From: Alloyangia pacifica
GTDB taxonomy: Bacteria > Pseudomonadota > Alphaproteobacteria > Rhodobacterales > Rhodobacteraceae
Assembly: GCF_020524285.1 (NCBI RefSeq)
Contig: NZ_JAIVKX010000002.1
Location: 558,001-622,000 of the forward strand
DNA length: 64,000 nucleotides
Direction: 5' to 3'
Shown: positions 37,527 through 47,764 of the stretch, piece by piece
How positions within the stretch are numbered: position 1 is the stretch's first letter
Layout: the number at the start of each line of letters is the position of its first letter
The notes under the pieces: generated by a model
What the model saw: the letters and a program-made list of their open reading frames with translations, nothing else
Databases searched by the model: none
Told to the model about the DNA's origin: nothing
Program-made: the position numbers and the translations under genes

Positions 37527-37937
37527 ATGGCCGCGCAGCAGCGACACGCTCATCCGGATTTCCAGCGGCTCGACAGGATCGACCGCTGGGCGCGCCGCAT
37601 GGACCGCGCCTACCGCATCCCCCTGACGCCGATCCGCTTTGGCTGGGACGCGGTGTTCGGCCTGGTCCCCGGCATCGGCGACACGCTGGCTCTGGCACCG
37701 GCGCTCTGGATCATGAAGGAGGCCCATGACATGGGCGCTCCGAAAACCCTGCTCGGCCAGATGGGCGCCAACCTCGCGACCGACTGGGTGGTGGGCCTGA
37801 TCCCGCTGGTCGGCGACATCTTCGACATCGGCTACCGCGCCAACACCCGCAACGCCGGGCTGCTGCGGCGCTGGGTCGAAAGCCGCCACGCCGCCCCGGG
37901 CGTTGGCCCTGCGAGGCCCTACGGCATGGCGGCGTAG
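37527..37937 (+). CDS. DUF4112-family membrane protein
   Basis: 136 residues. LDRIDRWARRMDRAYRIPLT, FGWDAVFGLVPGIGDTLAL and VVGLIPLVGDIFDIGYRANT carry the paired G-x-(V/I)-P-x-x-GD motifs of DUF4112. Probably two membrane segments. Function unknown. Start at 37527; the frame is open upstream but that part overlaps Pmp3 and TfoX genes and is Arg-rich. Confidence 0.88.
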   Translation: MAAQQRHAHPDFQRLDRIDRWARRMDRAYRIPLTPIRFGWDAVFGLVPGIGDTLALAPALWIMKEAHDMGAPKTLLGQMGANLATDWVVGLIPLVGDIFDIGYRANTRNAGLLRRWVESRHAAPGVGPARPYGMAA

Positions 37938-37954
37938 GACATCACACCTCAGCA

Positions 37955-37986
37955 AAGAAAAAAGGCGCCCCTCGGGGCGCCCTTTA
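37955..37986. terminator. Bidirectional terminator between DUF4112 and ndk
   Basis: GGCGCCCC-TC-GGGGCGCC perfect 8-bp stem, with A/T tracts on both sides. The minus-strand T run of six fits ndk, the plus-strand TTTAT fits the upstream gene. Confidence 0.85.
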
Positions 37987-38009
37987 TACTGTCCGGGTGA
38001 GCGCTGAGC

Positions 38010-38432
38010 TCAGCCGACGAGCTCGAGGCCCGAGAAGAAGTAGGCGATCTCTTCCGCGGCGGTTTCCGGCGCGTCGGAACCGTGCACCGAGTTCTCGCCG
38101 ACCGACTCGGCGAACTCTGCGCGGATGGTGCCCTCTGCGGCGTCTGCCGGGTTGGTGGCGCCCATCACTTCGCGGTTCTTGGCGATCGCGCCTTCCCCTT
38201 CGAGCACCTGCACGACGACCGGCTCGGACGCCATGAATTCGCACAGTTCGCCGTAGAACGGACGCTCTGCGTGCACCTTGTAGAACTCGCCGGCCTGCGC
38301 CGGGGTCAGCTGGATGCGCTTCTGCGCGACGATGCGCAGGCCAGCTTCTTCGAACTTAGCGTTGATCTTGCCGGTCAGGTTGCGGCGGGTTGCGTCGGGC
38401 TTGATGATCGACAGGGTGCGTTCGACGGCCAT
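38010..38432 (-). CDS. ndk: Nucleoside diphosphate kinase
   Basis: 140 residues, standard length. Transfers the gamma-phosphate between NTPs and NDPs via a phospho-His in the motif [11 protein letters not shown]-terminal [15 protein letters not shown] substrate strand is intact. Start MAVERTLS at 38432 with GGAGAG upstream. Monocistronic. Confidence 0.97.
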   Translation of the reverse strand: MAVERTLSIIKPDATRRNLTGKINAKFEEAGLRIVAQKRIQLTPAQAGEFYKVHAERPFYGELCEFMASEPVVVQVLEGEGAIAKNREVMGATNPADAAEGTIRAEFAESVGENSVHGSDAPETAAEEIAYFFSGLELVG

Positions 38433-38599
38433 TTTGGTCTCTCCAATATCGCAAGACCGGGCGACGGCCCGGCCAGTATTCTCTGGCAGGGGCGTTACCA
38501 TGGGGTTGAAGAATTGGGAAGACCCTGCGGCCCCTCGCTGCCTCATCCCTAGGCAAAAAAGGGGCGCTGCCCCTCTTGGCCTGCGGCCAATTCACCCCG
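38433..38599. other. Leader and spacer upstream of ndk
   Basis: Non-coding. Contains GCCGGGCCGTCGCCCGG-like symmetry near 38461 and a GC block GGGGCGCTGCCCC at 38561-38573 that belongs to the interspersed element. Confidence 0.45.
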
Positions 38600-38660
38600 G
38601 CGTATTTGTCAAAGAGAAGAAGCGGACGCCCTTCGGTCTTCTTCTCTTTGACAAATACGC
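38600..38660. repeat. Interspersed hairpin-family element, copy D (perfect 23-bp inverted repeat)
   Basis: Arms 38600-38622 and 38638-38660 are perfectly complementary over 23 bp (GCGTATTTGTC then AAAGAGAAGAAG in the left arm), with a 15-nt loop. Flanked on the left by a GC block GGGGCGCTGCCCC. It lies between the divergent ndk and ABC-F genes. Confidence 0.85.
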
Positions 38661-38758
38661 CCGGCGCGACACGGCCGCCGCGAGACTCGTTCGGGCAAAG
38701 GCGCTATGCGTGCAAAGGGGGATGTTGCCCGCCCGCGGCCTCTGCTATGGGCAGCCTC

Positions 38759-40627
<1,869 letters not shown>

Positions 40628-40677
40628 GCCGCAAGGCTTTTCTGGACAGAATCCGCCGGAGCGCCTAGCCATACCGC

Positions 40678-41304
40678 ATGGACATGGCCCTTCTCATCAG
40701 CGCCTTCGCCACGCTTTTCGTGGTGATCGACCCGATCGGGCTGACCCCGGTGTTCATCGCGCTGACCCAGGGCGCCGATGCGGCGCACCGGCGGGCGGTG
40801 GGAATCCGCGCCTGCCTCACCGCGCTGGCCATCCTCATGCTCTTCGCCTTCTTCGGCGAGGCGGTGCTGGGCTTCATCGGGATTTCCATGTCGGCCTTCC
40901 GTATCTCCGGCGGGCTGCTGCTGTTCATCACCGCGCTCGACATGCTCTTCGAGCGCCGCACCAAGCGGCGCGAGGACAAGGTCGAGGACGAGGTCATGCC
41001 GGACCCGTCGATCTTCCCCATCGCCATTCCGCTGATCGCCGGCCCCGGCGCGATCGCCACGATCATCCTGCTGGTCGGCCACTCCGGCGGCGCGCTGGAA
41101 ACCGCGATGATCCTCGGCGTGCTGGTGGTCGTGCTGCTGATGACCCTTGCCTGTTTCTTCGTCGCCGGCCCCATCGAGCACGCTCTGGGGCACGTCGGGA
41201 TCGTCGTGGTCACCCGGCTCTTCGGCATGCTGCTGGCAGCGCTGGCGGTGCAATTCGTCATCGACGGCATCCGCGGCATCGAGTGGTCCGGCGTCTTCGG
41301 CTGA
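40678..41304 (+). CDS. MarC-family integral membrane protein
   Basis: 208 residues, six predicted membrane helices. VVIDPIGLTPVFIALTQG near the N-terminus and a second MPDPSIFPIAIPLIAGPGAI repeat are the MarC signature. Function unproven in the family. Follows the ABC-F gene by 50 bp. Confidence 0.92.
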   Translation: MDMALLISAFATLFVVIDPIGLTPVFIALTQGADAAHRRAVGIRACLTALAILMLFAFFGEAVLGFIGISMSAFRISGGLLLFITALDMLFERRTKRREDKVEDEVMPDPSIFPIAIPLIAGPGAIATIILLVGHSGGALETAMILGVLVVVLLMTLACFFVAGPIEHALGHVGIVVVTRLFGMLLAALAVQFVIDGIRGIEWSGVFG

Positions 41305-41402
41305 ACGTTCCGGGATACCGCGGCAGTTCGGATACCGCGCCAGACAGTGGCGGGATCGCGCCCGAGCCCCTACATTGCATTTGAAGCAAGGGGAGCGCGC
41401 AT

Positions 41403-41987
41403 TTGTCTGAAATCGAGATCGGCCGGTTGGGCTACCTGGGCCTGCTGCTGACGGCGCTGGTGCTGTGGATGTTCGTGCAGCACCGCGGACGGCTGGTGCA
41501 GAAGCTGCAGCAGCTTGCGGCCTGGGGGCTGATCTTCCTCGCGGTGCTTGCCGCCATCGGGCTCTGGGACGACATCCGCCACACCGTCACGCCGCAGCAG
41601 TCGGTCTTTGCCGATCAAGGCCGCGTCGAGCTGCCGCGCGCGCCGGACGGGCATTACTACCTGACCCTGCAGATCAACGGCACGCCGGTGGATTTCGTTG
41701 TCGACACCGGCGCCAGCGGCATGGTGCTGACCCGCGAGGACGCCCGGCGCATCGGCATCGATCCCGCCGAACTGGCGTTCCACTCCAGCGCCCGCACCGC
41801 CAATGGCGCGGTGCAAACGGCGCCGGTGCGGCTCGACACCGTCACACTGGGACGCTTCGAAGACCGCAACCTCCCCGCATACGTGAACGGCGGCGAGATG
41901 GACAAGTCGCTGCTCGGCATGACCTACCTGCAGCGGTTCGACCGGCTCGAGATCTCGGGCGGCCGGATGGTGCTGGAACGAGGCTGA
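41403..41987 (+). CDS. Membrane-anchored retropepsin-like aspartic protease (TIGR02281-type)
   Basis: 194 residues. Two membrane helices (about 8-26 and 36-54), then a soluble periplasmic-type domain with the single aspartic-protease motif VDFVVDTGASGMVL and LLGMTYL, as in one-domain clan-AA proteases that dimerise. Starts with TTG at 41403, with AGGGGAG 8 nt before it. Substrate unknown. Confidence 0.88.
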   Translation: MSEIEIGRLGYLGLLLTALVLWMFVQHRGRLVQKLQQLAAWGLIFLAVLAAIGLWDDIRHTVTPQQSVFADQGRVELPRAPDGHYYLTLQINGTPVDFVVDTGASGMVLTREDARRIGIDPAELAFHSSARTANGAVQTAPVRLDTVTLGRFEDRNLPAYVNGGEMDKSLLGMTYLQRFDRLEISGGRMVLERG

Positions 41988-41990
41988 GCC

Positions 41991-42650
41991 TCAGACCTCG
42001 ATCTTCAGCCGCTCGCGGTCGACCACCGCGATGACCCCGCGCCGCAGCTCGATCACCCCGTCACGGCGCAGATCGCCCAGCAGCTTGTTGATGGTCTGCC
42101 GCGAACAGCCCACCATCGAGGCGAGGTAGGACTGGCTCAGCCGTGCCTCGCGATGCTTCTCGGTGGTGAACTGGTAGAGATACATCCGCAGGCGCTCTTC
42201 GACCGAGAAGAACTGTGCGATGGCCCGCAGCTCGTTGTCGCGGGTCAGCCGGGTCTGCATGATCGCCGCGGAGTTGCGCAGCAGCAATGCCGGCGGAATA
42301 TGCTTGAGCAGCAGCTCGGACGAGGCCGCCAGAACCACCGCGTCGGGCAGCGTCCGGCAACTCGAGGAGCACGTGGTGCCAGACAGCCCCTCGACCTCCC
42401 CGAGGACCTCGCCCGGTCCGGCGACGTGAAGCACCGCGGCATTGCCTTGCTTGTCGAGGTAGATCACCTCCACCCGGCCCCTGAGAATCAAGTACATGAC
42501 CGCCGTCGTTTCGCCCTGCCGCAGGATGTCGGTGGGCGCCTCGATGCGCTGCAGGGTGCAATCTGCGAGGAAATCTTGCTTCTGCTCGAGGCTGAGGCCG
42601 TTGAGCAGCGGGCAATCGAGCAATGGCCCGTATTCGATGGGAGTGGTCAT
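41991..42650 (-). CDS. Crp/Fnr-family transcriptional regulator
   Basis: 219 residues: N-terminal cyclic-nucleotide-binding-like beta barrel (GPLLDCPLLNGLS ... ILRQGETTAVMYLILRGRVEV), dimer helix, and a C-terminal helix-turn-helix (SQSYLASMVGCSRQTINKLL). Cysteines at CPLL, CTLQ and CSSSC are not in the FNR [4Fe-4S] spacing, so oxygen sensing by FNR chemistry is not supported. Ends 3 bp from the convergent protease gene. An inverted repeat lies upstream of its start. Confidence 0.9.
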   Translation of the reverse strand: MTTPIEYGPLLDCPLLNGLSLEQKQDFLADCTLQRIEAPTDILRQGETTAVMYLILRGRVEVIYLDKQGNAAVLHVAGPGEVLGEVEGLSGTTCSSSCRTLPDAVVLAASSELLLKHIPPALLLRNSAAIMQTRLTRDNELRAIAQFFSVEERLRMYLYQFTTEKHREARLSQSYLASMVGCSRQTINKLLGDLRRDGVIELRRGVIAVVDRERLKIEV

Positions 42651-42703
42651 GAAAATAGTCCGCTAAACGCTTCGTCGGGTGACGCAGGGGAATTAGCTGT
42701 AAA

Positions 42704-42722
42704 CCCTTTGACAGTACAAGGG
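42704..42722. promoter_or_regulatory. Inverted repeat upstream of the Crp/Fnr gene
   Basis: CCCTT-TGACAGTAC-AAGGG: 5-bp arms around a 9-nt partly symmetrical core, about 55-70 bp upstream of the start codon. Suitable for a dimeric regulator, possibly autoregulation. Confidence 0.4.
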
Positions 42723-42765
42723 GAATCGACCCCGCAGGCGGGGATCCCCCACGGTGCTGAAGGGT

Positions 42766-42837
42766 AGCGTTTGCGCGGTGCCGGCCCGGAGCGTTTTCGC
42801 GGTGTCAGGCCGGAGCGTCTGCTCGATGCGCCGGGCG
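42766..42837. repeat. 24-bp tandem repeat, two close copies and a degenerate third
   Basis: Units at 42766-42789 and 42790-42813 differ at five positions and both start AGCGTTT; the third (42814-42837) starts AGCGTCTGC and then diverges. Non-coding as far as can be seen. Confidence 0.7.
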
Positions 42838-43056
42838 ATGCGCCGGAGCGAGAAATGACCATTCCCGCGCACGTCCTGCCGCGCCAGATTCGGAGCGAAC
42901 TCCGTTTCGCAGCGCGGGTGCCGGACGGCGCCGAAATGGCCGTTACTCGTATACCCTCACCCTCTCGCGGGAGGTCCCGCGCGAGACACGGCCAAATCTC
43001 GTGAAAAACGTCGAGTCGGTCAGACGTGCAGGTACCGTGTAGGAGATTTTCCGCCG
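42838..43056. other. Long intergenic stretch upstream of the Crp/Fnr gene
   Basis: No supported gene. Small plus-strand frames (for example 42771-43004) have no recognisable domain. Confidence 0.4.
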
Positions 43057-43239
43057 ATGTGTGTAAGTCAAACGACACTGATTTCATTATTTTTAATATT
43101 TTTTCTGGTTCTTTTTGTCAGATTCATGAGGATCAAAAACCTGCCTCGCCAGAAGCAGAATGGGCGGAAATCCGCGCAGCTGTCAAACGCGATCACCCAT
43201 AACGCGAGTTACGATGTGCTTGGTGCGCGCGTAGAGTGA
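43057..43239 (+). CDS. Possible small membrane protein in an AT-rich patch
   Basis: 60 codons: short N-terminus, one strong membrane helix (LISLFLIFFLVLFVRF, about residues 8-23), then a basic tail (IKNLPRQKQNGRK). AGGAG lies about 12 nt upstream. The coding DNA of the helix is far richer in A/T than any neighbour, hinting at foreign or rapidly evolving origin. No family recognised; may not be a gene. Confidence 0.35.
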   Translation: MCVSQTTLISLFLIFFLVLFVRFMRIKNLPRQKQNGRKSAQLSNAITHNASYDVLGARVE

Positions 43240-43271
43240 CGAAATCGCGACACATCCGGGCGCAGGCAGCC

Positions 43272-43730
43272 TCAGGACTCCGCCTTCTTCTCCCAGCGAC
43301 CGCTTTCTTCGGACCAGTATTGCGCGGTCACCCCGGCGCCGGTCAGCGCCCGCCACTGCCCGCGCGCCACCTCCAACGCCTGCGGGTCCATGCCGTCGAA
43401 AAGGATGCAGACCCGCTCCATCGCGCCGACCTCCTCGGGCGCGACCTGCGCGCCGTCGACCGACATCAGGCAGGAGGCGCCGTTGGGCGCCTCTGCATGC
43501 TCGGTCAGCAGCACCGGCTGCTGCGCGTCATGCGGCCCGCCGGCACGGCCATGCGGCAGGAAACCGTCGTCCCGGCCGAGCCAGAGCCGCTCGTCGAGCC
43601 AGTCCAGCCGCCGGGGATCACCGCCGCGCACCGCGACGCGCCAGCCCGCGGCCAGCGATTTCTCCAGCAGCATCGACAGGGTCTCTTCGACCGGCCGCTG
43701 CGTGAGATGATAGAACATCGCGACACCCAT
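43272..43730 (-). CDS. holC: DNA polymerase III chi subunit
   Basis: 152 residues. AMFYHLTQRPVEETLSMLLE at the N-terminus, GWRVAVRGGDPRRLDWLDE, WLGRDDGFLPHG and RVCILFDGMDP are the HolC pattern. It links the clamp loader to single-strand binding protein. Start MGVAMFYHL; internal Met5 is an alternative. Downstream of pepA on the same strand, as is common. Confidence 0.93.
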   Translation of the reverse strand: MGVAMFYHLTQRPVEETLSMLLEKSLAAGWRVAVRGGDPRRLDWLDERLWLGRDDGFLPHGRAGGPHDAQQPVLLTEHAEAPNGASCLMSVDGAQVAPEEVGAMERVCILFDGMDPQALEVARGQWRALTGAGVTAQYWSEESGRWEKKAES

Positions 43731-43912
43731 GCGCGTCAGCCTCCGGTCTGCTCTTGCAAAGAAGCGCCGCTGCCCCGTGCGCCCCGCGGGCCGCGGGCCA
43801 CCGGGGCCCGCGCATCGCGGCCGGGCAAATGCACCTCGAAACCGGCAAGACCGGTCAGAACGGCGGGCATCCCCTCGGGGTCACGATGGCGCAGGGCGGC
43901 AGCGATCACGGC
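43731..43912. other. Spacer between pepA and holC
   Basis: 182 bp, GC-rich with GGGCCGCGGGCC and CCGGGGCCCG self-complementary stretches; no gene seen. Confidence 0.4.
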
Positions 43913-45385
43913 TCAGTCGTCCTTGGTCTCGAAGCGGTCGCGGATCATCCGGTCGAGCGACAGCACGCCCCAACCCGTGGCCCCGGCGGGCGCCAGTGCG
44001 GTCGCGGACTTCACCTTGGCGACACCCGCGATGTCGAGGTGGATCCACGGCACATCATCGCGCACGAAGCGCTTGAGGAACTGCGCCGCGGTGATCGACC
44101 CCGCAGGCCGCCCGCCGATGTTCTTCATGTCCGCCAGCGGCGATTTCAGCATGTCGTCGTAGGCCTGCGCCAGCGGCATGCGCCAGGCGCCCTCGCCCTC
44201 GGTCTTCGCGGCCTTGAGGAAGTCCTCGGCAAAGCCCTCCTCGTTGGCGTAGACCGCCGCGTTCTCGTGGCCGAGCGCGACGATGCAGGCGCCGGTGAGC
44301 GTGGCCAGATCGACCATCGCGGCGGGCTTCACGTGCTCCTGCGCGTACCACAGCACGTCGCACAGCACGAGCCGCCCCTCGGCGTCGGTGTTGAGGATCT
44401 CGATCGTGTCGCCCTTCATCGATTTTACGATGTCGCCGGGGCGCATCGCGGTGCCCGAGGGCATGTTCTCGACGAGGCCCACCAGCCCGACCACATGCGC
44501 CGGCGCCTTGCGCAGCGCCAGCGCCTTCATCACGCCGGCGACGGTGCCCGCGCCGCCCATGTCCATGGTCATGTCTTCCATGCCCGGCCCCGGCTTCAGC
44601 GAGATGCCACCGGTGTCGAAGACCACGCCCTTGCCGACCAGCGCCAGCGGATCGCCCTCGGCGCCCTTCCAGCGCATGACCACCATTTTCGACGGCGCAG
44701 CGGATCCCTGCCCCACGGCCAGCAGCGCGTTCATGCCAAGCTCGGCCATGCGGTCCTCTTCGAGCACCTCGACCTCGACACCCAGCTCGGTCAGCGCCTG
44801 CAGACGCGCGGCGAACTCCTCGGTGGTCAGCACGTTGGCCGGCTCGCTCACCAGGTCGCGGGTGAAGGCGACGCCCTCGGCCACCGCCAGCAGCGAGGCC
44901 GCGGCCTTGCCGGTCTCCTCGGGCTTGGCGCACATGACCAAGGCCGCCTCGGGCGCCTCGGCGCTCTCCGACTTGTGATTGACCACCGCATAGCCGCGCA
45001 GCGCCAGCGCCAGCGCCATCTGCGGCAGCCGCGCGGTGCCCTCGCCGATCAGGGTCAGCGCCTTGCCGCCAACCGCCGAGGCCAGCGCCGCGCCCGCCTT
45101 GCGCGCCTCCGCCACGGCCGGACGGCGCTCGAGCTTCACCACGTCCAGCGCCTCGGCGGCGAGCCCGGCGGGATAGGCCAGCGAGATCACCTCGCCCTGC
45201 TTGGCCTTTTCCCAGCGCTCCGCCTCGAGCAGGCGGGCCACCGCGCCCTTGGTCAAGCGGTTCAGGCGCCGCGCCGCGGGGCTCATCCGGCCCTCGGCGT
45301 TGACCAGCAGGGCGATCCTGCCCGGCCGCTCCGCCAGCCCGTCGAGGTCCACCGCCAAAAATTCGAATGTGCGCAGCTTGGTCAT
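43913..45385 (-). CDS. pepA: Leucyl aminopeptidase (M17)
   Basis: 490 residues from MTKLRTFEFL (45385, GGGAAGG upstream). The C-terminal catalytic domain carries LVGKGVVFDTGGISLKPG and the M17 signature NTDAEGRL; the Lys and Asp residues ligand two metals. Cytosolic removal of N-terminal residues. The longer frame upstream is rejected as it starts before the ribosome site. Confidence 0.96.
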   Translation of the reverse strand: MTKLRTFEFLAVDLDGLAERPGRIALLVNAEGRMSPAARRLNRLTKGAVARLLEAERWEKAKQGEVISLAYPAGLAAEALDVVKLERRPAVAEARKAGAALASAVGGKALTLIGEGTARLPQMALALALRGYAVVNHKSESAEAPEAALVMCAKPEETGKAAASLLAVAEGVAFTRDLVSEPANVLTTEEFAARLQALTELGVEVEVLEEDRMAELGMNALLAVGQGSAAPSKMVVMRWKGAEGDPLALVGKGVVFDTGGISLKPGPGMEDMTMDMGGAGTVAGVMKALALRKAPAHVVGLVGLVENMPSGTAMRPGDIVKSMKGDTIEILNTDAEGRLVLCDVLWYAQEHVKPAAMVDLATLTGACIVALGHENAAVYANEEGFAEDFLKAAKTEGEGAWRMPLAQAYDDMLKSPLADMKNIGGRPAGSITAAQFLKRFVRDDVPWIHLDIAGVAKVKSATALAPAGATGWGVLSLDRMIRDRFETKDD

Positions 45386-45527
45386 CCGCCAGCCTTCCCT
45401 GTTGTCTGTCGTTCTTGTGTTCGGTCCACGAGTCCTAGTTCCCCGCAATCGGCTTGACCAGAGGCACCTTTTCCCGCGATGAGCGATCGTCTAGGGTCGT
45501 CGCCAACGGAAAGCCGGGGGAAGTGAA

Positions 45528-46673
45528 GTGCAGAGATTCGACAGATACATGCTGTCGCAGCTCATGGTCCTGTTCGGGTTCTTCTCGCTGGTACTGGTGA
45601 TGGTCTACTGGGTGAACCGCGCGGTGAACCTGTTCGGCGAACTGATCGCCGACGGCCATTCGGGCGGCATCTTCATCGAGTTCACCCTGCTCAGCCTGCC
45701 GGCGGTGATCGCCATCGTGCTGCCCATCGCCGCCTTTGCCGCCTCGGTCTACGTGATCAACCGTTCGAGCAACGATTCGGAGCTGACCGTGGTGCAGGCC
45801 ACGGGCTACTCGCCCTGGCGGCTGGCCCGCCCGGTGCTGGTCTTCGGGCTGATCATCGGCGCGATGATGGCGGTGCTGGCGCATGTGCTGGTGCCGCTCT
45901 CGCACGGCCAGCTGCGCGAGCGGGAGGCGGAGATCTCCGGCTCGGTCTCGGCCCGGCTGCTGCACGAGGGCACCTTCCTGCACCCGGCCCGCGGCGTGAC
46001 CTTCTACATCCGCGAGATCTCGCCGCAGGGCGAGCTGCGCGACGTCTTCCTGTCGGACCGGCGGCTCAATGACCGCGAGGTGATCTACACCGCCCGCACC
46101 GCCTATATCGTGCGCGGCGAGTCCGGCGCGACGATGCTGACCATGGTCGAGGGCACCGCCCAGACCCTGCGCCGCTCGGACCGCGCGCTCTCGACCACCA
46201 CCTTCGAAGACCTGACCTACGACATCTCGAGCCTGATCACCCCCGACCGGCGCCCCGGCCGCCGCGCCCGGCAGATCGGCACCTTCGAGCTGCTGACCGA
46301 CACCGAGGCCGTCGCCGAGGAGGTCAACGACTCGGTCGGCGAGGTTCTGGAAGAGGCGCACATGCGCTTCGAGCAACCGCTGCTCTGCGTCGTCGCCGCG
46401 CTGATCGGCTACGCGGCGCTGATGACCGGCAGTTTCTCGCGCTTCGGGGTGACCCGGCAGATCATCGGGGCGATCTTCCTGCTGGTGCTGATCAAGATCA
46501 TCGAAAGCTCGGTCTCGACGCCGGTGCGGAGCAATGGCGCGCTCTGGCCGCTGATCTACCTGCCCAGCCTCACCGGCTTCGCGATCACCGGCGTCATGCT
46601 ATGGCAGGCGTCGCGGATGCGCCGCCCGGGCCGCGCCGCCCGCAAATCCCCCGCTTCCGGAGCCGCGGCATGA
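45528..46673 (+). CDS. lptF: LPS export permease LptF
   Basis: 381 residues, GTG start (45528) after GGGGGA. YjgP/YjgQ family: membrane helices at about 10-30, 50-75, 95-120 and, after a periplasmic beta-jellyroll (about 130-260), three more. RFDRYMLSQLMVLFGFFSL is the typical N-terminus. With LptG and the LptB ATPase (not in this window) it extracts LPS from the inner membrane. Its stop overlaps the lptG start by ATGA. Confidence 0.94.
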   Translation: MQRFDRYMLSQLMVLFGFFSLVLVMVYWVNRAVNLFGELIADGHSGGIFIEFTLLSLPAVIAIVLPIAAFAASVYVINRSSNDSELTVVQATGYSPWRLARPVLVFGLIIGAMMAVLAHVLVPLSHGQLREREAEISGSVSARLLHEGTFLHPARGVTFYIREISPQGELRDVFLSDRRLNDREVIYTARTAYIVRGESGATMLTMVEGTAQTLRRSDRALSTTTFEDLTYDISSLITPDRRPGRRARQIGTFELLTDTEAVAEEVNDSVGEVLEEAHMRFEQPLLCVVAALIGYAALMTGSFSRFGVTRQIIGAIFLLVLIKIIESSVSTPVRSNGALWPLIYLPSLTGFAITGVMLWQASRMRRPGRAARKSPASGAAA

Positions 46674-47764
46674 TCCTGCATTTCTACTTCGCCCGGCGCT
46701 TCCTGAAGTTCTTCTTCGCCATCGCCACGATCTTCGCGCTGTTCTTCTTCCTGGTGGATCTCGTCGAACAGCTGCGCAAGTTCGGTGAGGACGTCAGCTT
46801 CGGGCAGGTGCTGCACATGACGCTGCTGAACCTGCCCGGCGGCACCTATTCGATCCTGCCGCTGGTGACGATCCTCGCGGCCATCTCCATGTGCGTCTCG
46901 CTGGCGCGCAGCTCCGAGCTGGTGGTCAGCCGCGCCGCGGGCCGCTCGGGGCTGGCGGCGCTGATGGGGCCGGTGGGCGTGGCGGTGATCATCGCCGGGC
47001 TGGCCGTGGGCATGCTGAACCCGATCGTCGCCGCCACCTCGAAGCGGGCGGCGGACCTCGAACAGGAATGGGACAGCGACGGCGGGTCGGTGCTGTCGAT
47101 CGGCGCCGAGGGCCTGTGGCTGCGGCAGGGCACCGACGGCGCACAGACGGTGATCCGCGCCAGCCGCACCAACCCCGACGCCAGCGTGCTCTACGACGTC
47201 AGCTTCGTCGCCTACGCCGCCGGCGGCGGCCCCGAGCGCCGCATCGTCGCCGAACGCGCCGAGCTCGAGGCCGGCGACTGGGTGCTGAGCAACGCCAAGG
47301 TCTGGCCGCTCGACGACACGCCCAACCCCGAACAGGCGGCGGAGAGCTTCGAAGAGATGCGCCTGCCTTCGAACCTCACGCAGGACGGCATCCGCGACCG
47401 CTTCGGCGAGCCCTCGGCGATCGCCATCTGGGAGCTGCCCGCCTTCATCCGCGGGCTGGAAGAGGCCGGCTTCTCGGCCCGGCGCCACATCGTCTGGCTG
47501 CAGTCCGAACTGGCGCAGCCGATCTTCCTGGTGGCGATGGTCCTGGTCGCGGCGGGCTTCACCATGCGCCCGGCACGGCTGGCCAACACCGGGCTTTCGG
47601 TGCTGGCGGCGGTGATGCTCGGCTTCGGACTTTACTACGTGCGGAACTTCGCGCAGATCCTCGGCGAAAACGGGCAACTCAACCCGATGCTCGCCGCATG
47701 GGTTCCGCCGCTCGCCGCGCTGCTGCTGGCCCTCGGGCTGGTGCTCCAGATGGAGGAAGGATGA
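46670..47764 (+). CDS. lptG: LPS export permease LptG
   Basis: 364 residues, partner of LptF with the same layout: N-terminal helix (HFYFARRFLKFFFAIATIFA), helices at about 50-75 and 95-120, periplasmic jellyroll, three C-terminal helices (last LAALLLALGLVLQ). ATG overlaps the lptF stop and its own stop overlaps the lptD start. Confidence 0.94.
   Translation: MILHFYFARRFLKFFFAIATIFALFFFLVDLVEQLRKFGEDVSFGQVLHMTLLNLPGGTYSILPLVTILAAISMCVSLARSSELVVSRAAGRSGLAALMGPVGVAVIIAGLAVGMLNPIVAATSKRAADLEQEWDSDGGSVLSIGAEGLWLRQGTDGAQTVIRASRTNPDASVLYDVSFVAYAAGGGPERRIVAERAELEAGDWVLSNAKVWPLDDTPNPEQAAESFEEMRLPSNLTQDGIRDRFGEPSAIAIWELPAFIRGLEEAGFSARRHIVWLQSELAQPIFLVAMVLVAAGFTMRPARLANTGLSVLAAVMLGFGLYYVRNFAQILGENGQLNPMLAAWVPPLAALLLALGLVLQMEEG

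Noticed and set aside
38600-38660. Insertion sequence or MITE ends
   Set aside because: No transposase in the window and no target-site duplication visible; it is kept as a repeat of unknown type.
42771-43004. 77-codon plus-strand frame upstream of holC
   Set aside because: Starts inside the 24-bp tandem repeat, no domain, no ribosome site.
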